From Flavobacteriaceae bacterium (lineage in GTDB: Bacteria > Bacteroidota > Bacteroidia > UKL13-3), in contig SHWZ01000017.1 in assembly GCA_009693575.1 (NCBI GenBank), positions 1-46,791 on the forward strand: a DNA stretch of 46,791 nt, given 5' to 3'. This document shows, piece after piece, positions 42,755-46,791 of this stretch (the stretch's first letter is position 1; each line of letters opens with the position of its first letter). The position numbers and the translations under genes are program-made. The notes beneath the pieces were generated by a model that saw nothing but the letters and a program-made list of their open reading frames with translations, made no database searches and was not told the origin of the DNA.

Positions 42755-45037
42755 TTACATCCTTTGTAGCCAATAAACCCATTTCAGAACCAAAGCCCTA
42801 TTCTTGACGTTCAGGTTGGGGTCGTAGTTGTCGGAATAGACAATGAATAAATCGCTCATGGGGCGATACCGCCATTGCAAGCGGGTGTTTATGTTCATAT
42901 TCTTTATCTGGGTGTTGTACTGGATAAAGGTCGTGAAAAACAGGTTTCGGGTAAAAGCCATTTCTGCCTTTGGGCCAATGAGCCAAATGGTGCTTTGCTG
43001 CCCAAGCTGAGGGAAGTTAAGAGCGTTGCGGCTTAGGCTTAGACTAAAAATGCCATAGGGCTGGTAGCGGTAGGCGACATCAAGTGAGGCGTTTAGCAGT
43101 GAGCCGCCATAGAATCCATTATAGGCCAAGCCATGGCTCAAGGTCAACTTTTTTCGTTTGTTCGTTTCCAAAAAATAATGAATGTATCGCCAATTATATT
43201 TGCCTCCGGGCAGGATTACATTGCCTATCTTAGTATCAAAAAGCAGCTTGCTATATTGATGGCCGGCTGAGAGGCTAAAGGTAGCACTGCTTTGAAAAGC
43301 CACCGACATCGTGGTTTGCAATTTTAGGTCGGTGAGGCGGATGAGGGTAGAGTCGAAATAGCTATCATTGTAAAGGTCGAGCTTGATATTGTTGATACGT
43401 TTCTTCAACCAGCCTTTCCTCGGGAAAATGCGGTAGCCAATATCTGGCTCTAGCCTACCGTAGGTCATTTTTACTGGCCGGAGTGCTTTGAAATCGTATA
43501 AATCAATTCGTGGCACATACCCCACCTCTGCCCGGTAGTTTTTGCCAACATACTCATGGTTCCAGCTCCAGTAGTAAGTGTTGGTGGTATAATTAATAAA
43601 AGTGGCGTTGGCATTGCTGTTCCAGTCTGTGGCTACACCTGGGCTGAAAGATTGGTGCATGAATATCTTTCCTTTCAGTTTGCTATCGGGCGAGTTGAGG
43701 TTGAGGTCGGCCCCAAGCACCCGATTGAACGCTGGGTCGTTAGGATTGTCGGCTGATGCCCGTTGGCGGTTCACAGCAATGAAGGCAAGATTGTGTGTTT
43801 TTGGCTTTCCTTTCTTGAACGAAACCTGTTGCTGCACAGCCGCCACAAAATAGTTCTGGCTGTTTATCTGCAAGGCTGTGTCAGCTCCCGTTTGCACATC
43901 CATAATCCCAATGCGGGTATCTTTTCCAATCTTACCACTCAGCCTTGCCCCGGCAATGATGGGTATATTTTTCAAGCTCAAATCTATCGGGCTTTGATAT
44001 AATCCAATTTGCCTTGAAAAGAAGGGGCGAATCTGCCGGAAACCATATTGGGCAAACAGGTCGGAGTTGTCATTGAAGAACAGCCTTTTCTCTGGATAAA
44101 ACAGATTGAAGCGAGTAAGGTTCACTTGCTGCCTGTCCACTTCCACCTGCGAAAAATCAGGGTTGATGGTGAGGTCCAAATTCAACGAAGGAGTCACCAC
44201 TATTTTGCCATCCACCCCGGCATTTCCCATCGTTTTCAGTCCTGTCTTTTTCTGGTAATCTTCGTTCAGCCCAGCCGTCACATAAGGTATAAAAGCAGCA
44301 TTGAAACTGGGCTTTTTTGGTGCTTCATCAAATATAAGATGACCACAAAAGTTGAGCGTAGCAATATTGAAAATTCGTGGCACTGGATTCCAGCTACTGC
44401 TCTCGTTTCGTTTCAGGTCGTTTCGGGCAAAGTTCACCCCCCATTCCTTCGTCCCTTCGCTGAATCGGATGCTCTTGAACGGGATGGCCATCTCCACCAC
44501 CCAGCGGCCTTTTTCCTGCCGCACTTCGCTGAACCATATATTATCCCAATCAGTAGTAACTCCTTGCCAGCCGCCAAAAGTAACCAGCCCTTCCCGCTGT
44601 GCACCCAGAGCATTCACCCCAAAAGCAAAACCGTTTGTATGGTCGTTGAATGGGTCGAGGGTCAGGTTGAAGGCATCACTGATTGGGTAGCTATAGTCAC
44701 GCTTCAGTGATTGGATAACATAGTCGCCAGGCAGGTCGTCGTAGCAGTTGGCTGCTATATATAGAAACTTATTATCGTAGGCCATCATCACTTCGGTCTT
44801 GGTTTTGCCCTTGCTGCTGTCAAATGGAAATACTTGCCAAAAGTCTTTAGCTTTTTCAGCCACAAGCCAGCAGGCTTCGTCCAGTTTGCCGTCAATCTTC
44901 ACGACAGACTGTACTTTGGAAATATGCAGCTCCTTTTCTTTGCCTTGGGCGTTAAGGGCATTAGTAGGTAGTAGGCAGTAGGCAATCAGCAGTAGGTAAC
45001 TAGTAGCTAGCCTGCAAGTAATATATGGACGAAACAT
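42755..45037 (-). CDS. Carbohydrate-binding family 9-like / DUF5916 outer-membrane protein
   Basis: 761 residues. A signal peptide (1-31, end NALNAQ) precedes a CBM9-like domain (about 36-230: KIDGKLDEACWLVAEKAKDFWQVFP, DNKFLYIAANCYDD, GRWVVEMAIPFKSIRF). A long barrel-like DUF5916 portion follows (VDGKIVVTPSLNLDLTINPDFSQVEVDRQQVNLTRFNLFYPEKRLFF is the landmark). The role is unknown; CBM9 relatives bind sugars. I start at ATG 45037 (MFRPYITC), not 23 codons upstream. Oddity: residues 9-25, the core of the signal peptide, are encoded by a 49-bp heptanucleotide array. The RemB/Wzi-like gene upstream ends 85 nt before this start. Confidence 0.83.
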   Translation of the reverse strand: MFRPYITCRLATSYLLLIAYCLLPTNALNAQGKEKELHISKVQSVVKIDGKLDEACWLVAEKAKDFWQVFPFDSSKGKTKTEVMMAYDNKFLYIAANCYDDLPGDYVIQSLKRDYSYPISDAFNLTLDPFNDHTNGFAFGVNALGAQREGLVTFGGWQGVTTDWDNIWFSEVRQEKGRWVVEMAIPFKSIRFSEGTKEWGVNFARNDLKRNESSSWNPVPRIFNIATLNFCGHLIFDEAPKKPSFNAAFIPYVTAGLNEDYQKKTGLKTMGNAGVDGKIVVTPSLNLDLTINPDFSQVEVDRQQVNLTRFNLFYPEKRLFFNDNSDLFAQYGFRQIRPFFSRQIGLYQSPIDLSLKNIPIIAGARLSGKIGKDTRIGIMDVQTGADTALQINSQNYFVAAVQQQVSFKKGKPKTHNLAFIAVNRQRASADNPNDPAFNRVLGADLNLNSPDSKLKGKIFMHQSFSPGVATDWNSNANATFINYTTNTYYWSWNHEYVGKNYRAEVGYVPRIDLYDFKALRPVKMTYGRLEPDIGYRIFPRKGWLKKRINNIKLDLYNDSYFDSTLIRLTDLKLQTTMSVAFQSSATFSLSAGHQYSKLLFDTKIGNVILPGGKYNWRYIHYFLETNKRKKLTLSHGLAYNGFYGGSLLNASLDVAYRYQPYGIFSLSLSRNALNFPQLGQQSTIWLIGPKAEMAFTRNLFFTTFIQYNTQIKNMNINTRLQWRYRPMSDLFIVYSDNYDPNLNVKNRALVLKWVYWLQRM
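44963..45011. repeat. Degenerate heptanucleotide array encoding a signal peptide core
   Basis: Seven 7-nt units: AGTAGGT, AGTAGGC, AGTAGGC, AATCAGC, AGTAGGT, AACTAGT, AGCTAGC. On the coding (minus) strand the unit is close to ACTGCCT. Because 7 is not a multiple of 3, the code repeats every 21 nt and gives hydrophobic residues rich in Leu, Tyr, Ile and Ala. It overlaps the first codons of the DUF5916 protein gene. Confidence 0.8.
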
Positions 45038-45122
45038 AAAGGGGGCAAATGTATTCAACAGCCCTTGCCTAACTTTTGTTTTTGATGAAGGATTGGTTCG
45101 CCACAAGGAAACGGACTAAACC

Positions 45123-46791
45123 TTAATACCAGTTTTCTCGCACTGGCAAGTTGAGCCGCAGCGAAAGGTTGAGCATGGATGCTTTGCGGTTAAAGTTGGG
45201 AAGAACCGACTGCTGACTTCGCATCAAATAGGTGAGGTCGAGGAAGAAATTGTGCCAAGGCATATAGGTAAGCCTGAAATCGAAAATGTTGACCGTTGTT
45301 TTCACCCCCTGCCCAATGAAATGTCCAAGGTCGTAAGGCGAGCCTTTGTGTTGCTGTCGCTTGTGGTAGTCGGCAAAAATGTTGCTACCCCAGTGGCTTC
45401 CATTGCTGTCGAGTCCGGTGGTAGAAGCAATATAGGTGGCCTGTACGGTTAGCCTCTTTGCAGGTTGATACCAAGCCTTTAGGATATACTCCTGAAAGTT
45501 TGCCCCAAGCGGATGTGCCAGTGGCTGCCCGTAGTGGCTGTAGTTAGTGCCAGTCTTTTCGTGCGTGTAGGTATATGGCCTCACGGTGTTGAACTCTGCC
45601 TGTAAGTCCAGGTTTTTTATTTTGAATGCATCAATGTATTTCATGCCGGCCTGTATACCGTATTTGTTTCCCCACCAGCCGTCGCGAGCCCTGATGTGGC
45701 CCAGCAGAAATTCATCTAACACTAGTTGACCATATAACGAAAAGCGGTGCAGGAAGTTCCATTTCCAGTCCACGCCCAGCAAGCTGTTGTCCACGCTGTT
45801 GTTGCCATGCTCCACACTTCGGTAAAATATAATCGGGTTCAGGTAGTCCAGCTCAAATCCCTGCACTTGCCCAAAGCTGTCTTTCCGCTGAAAAACCACC
45901 GACTCAAAAAGCCCGAAGTTCAGGTTCTTGGTCACGTTCACGCTGATATGGTGCATGGCCATGTATTTGGGGTTGATGTTTGCACCCACCTGCCGGCCTT
46001 GGTAGTCGGCCATCTTGGTGAACAGGTTCATGTAATTAACCCGCCGAATCTTTGTGTTCAATTTTAGAAAAAGGTAATCAGTACTGAAATCGCTCAATAT
46101 CAAACTGCGGATGCCATTGCCAATGAAATTGCGGTCTTGCCCAAACTGCAAGTCCATATATTTTTTGATGGGCTGAAACGTGATATATCCCTTGGCTAGA
46201 AAGTAATCGTAGGCATTGGTTTGGCTAAAGTATTTGTTCTTGAAAGGCTTGATAAACCCCGAGCCGGGCAACACTGTATCGGTACTGTTCACCCTCTCTT
46301 GAATATATGCTGGCACCCGTGTTTGGTTATCCGTTATCTGCGAATAAAATCCCAGCTTATCGCCAATCTTGCCCCGCACCTCCGCCCCACGGGTATTGGT
46401 GTACAACATTTTTTTACCCGAAAAATCAGAGCCGCTTGTGAAGCCAAGGATGGGGTTGACAAGGAGGTGGCTGTAACCAGTTGGCTCTATGTATGTGAAC
46501 AAAGCATTTCGATGACCGTAAAAGTATTTGGCAATTGGCTTTGGGTTTCTGTTCGATTTGTCCTTGCTCCAAGCCCATTCAGGGTTGTCTTTGTCAAGGT
46601 AATCTTTGAAAAATGAATCCACTTTATTATCACCGGCTGAGGCTATCCACTGTTGAACTTTTATCCAATGTTCCCTCGAGTAAGGCTTCAACGCTGTGTG
46701 GTTCGATACTGCCCCGCTGCTTTTCACATCAAACCTATCCAGCCTGTGATACAGGTCGTATCCCAGCGGCATGTAGGTGGTTTGTGCCTTG
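45123..46791 (-). CDS. RemB/Wzi-like outer-membrane protein (5' end outside window)
   Basis: At least 556 codons with the start outside the right edge; the reading frame continues to 46791 through KAQTTYMPLGYD, which looks like the residues just after a signal peptide cleavage site. The body matches the capsule assembly Wzi / gliding motility RemB family of Bacteroidota: GYDLYHRLDRFDVKSSG near the start, LLVNPILGFTSGSD, LQFGQDRNFIGNGIRSLILSDFSTDYLFLKLNTKIRRVNYMNLF, and alternating barrel strands. In Bacteroidota the family is linked to surface polysaccharide assembly or gliding; which applies here is unclear. It is followed on the same strand by the DUF5916 gene at an 85-nt gap. Confidence 0.8.
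   Translation of the reverse strand, partial: KAQTTYMPLGYDLYHRLDRFDVKSSGAVSNHTALKPYSREHWIKVQQWIASAGDNKVDSFFKDYLDKDNPEWAWSKDKSNRNPKPIAKYFYGHRNALFTYIEPTGYSHLLVNPILGFTSGSDFSGKKMLYTNTRGAEVRGKIGDKLGFYSQITDNQTRVPAYIQERVNSTDTVLPGSGFIKPFKNKYFSQTNAYDYFLAKGYITFQPIKKYMDLQFGQDRNFIGNGIRSLILSDFSTDYLFLKLNTKIRRVNYMNLFTKMADYQGRQVGANINPKYMAMHHISVNVTKNLNFGLFESVVFQRKDSFGQVQGFELDYLNPIIFYRSVEHGNNSVDNSLLGVDWKWNFLHRFSLYGQLVLDEFLLGHIRARDGWWGNKYGIQAGMKYIDAFKIKNLDLQAEFNTVRPYTYTHEKTGTNYSHYGQPLAHPLGANFQEYILKAWYQPAKRLTVQATYIASTTGLDSNGSHWGSNIFADYHKRQQHKGSPYDLGHFIGQGVKTTVNIFDFRLTYMPWHNFFLDLTYLMRSQQSVLPNFNRKASMLNLSLRLNLPVRENWY

Noticed and set aside
1-46791. CRISPR array, prophage, insertion sequence, rRNA
   Set aside because: No regularly spaced repeats, transposase, integrase, phage structural genes or ribosomal RNA signatures seen.

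Overview
The window looks like a piece of a Bacteroidota chromosome, probably a free-living Sphingobacteriia/Chitinophagia/Cytophagia-type member. The evidence is several proteins with type IX secretion (T9SS) C-terminal domains, a PorV/PorQ-like barrel, a TonB-dependent receptor with a carboxypeptidase-regulatory-like domain, Omp28-like and Ig-like lipoproteins, a DUF3127 protein, OstA-like and DUF5916 proteins, absence of strong Shine-Dalgarno sequences, and TTG / TAnnTTTG promoter motifs. The gene set is mostly core, and no phage, integron, insertion sequence, CRISPR array, tRNA or rRNA was seen.

Layout. 1-1768: two secreted-protein genes on the minus strand (the N-terminus of a probable leucine-rich-repeat protein and a serine hydrolase) that share an almost identical upstream plus signal-peptide module. 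1866-4366: pheS then cysS (minus). 4367-4780: a 26% GC intergenic region with an array of six DnaA-trio-like triplets next to a perfect DnaA box, the best candidate chromosome origin here. 4781-13908: a tight seven-gene minus-strand operon (active M16 peptidase, inactive M16 partner, T9SS type-B protein, ybeY, mnmG, methyltransferase, Ig-like lipoprotein) with a parS-like palindrome at the ybeY/mnmG junction. 14199-23002: a plus-strand trio of TonB-dependent receptor, a 1266-residue secreted protein and a PorV/PorQ-like barrel. 23088-29542: greA, a HIT protein, infB with tandem promoters and a structured leader, an alpha/beta hydrolase, and an OstA-like protein.

29543-30247 holds hairpin repeats and a 5'-truncated glycosyltransferase remnant. 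30248-33805 (minus): recA, hemW and a membrane Fe-S oxidoreductase. 33954-35880 (plus): a polysaccharide deacetylase-like protein and a membrane protein. 35881-36163: a terminator and a mosaic of small repeats. 36164-37687 (minus): rmlC then a tryptophan dioxygenase. 37783-39987 (plus): a coiled-coil membrane protein, an N-acetylglucosamine kinase-like protein and a DUF3127 protein. 39984-46791 (minus): miaA, an enoyl-CoA hydratase, an Omp28-like lipoprotein, a DUF5916 protein and a RemB/Wzi-like outer-membrane protein cut by the window edge.

Three observations stand out. First, the 4.4-4.8 kb gap has the architecture of a bacterial origin (AT-rich tract, DnaA-trios, short spacer, DnaA box), with a parS-like site 4.4 kb away beside mnmG/gidA. 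Second, two unrelated envelope proteins (OstA-like and DUF5916) have signal-peptide cores encoded by 49-bp degenerate heptanucleotide tandem repeats, and related short-repeat arrays lie in intergenic DNA, which suggests dispersed repeats are being recruited as export signals. Third, infB has a leader of roughly 200 nt with a plausible three-way-junction fold. All calls were made by eye; no similarity or folding search was run.
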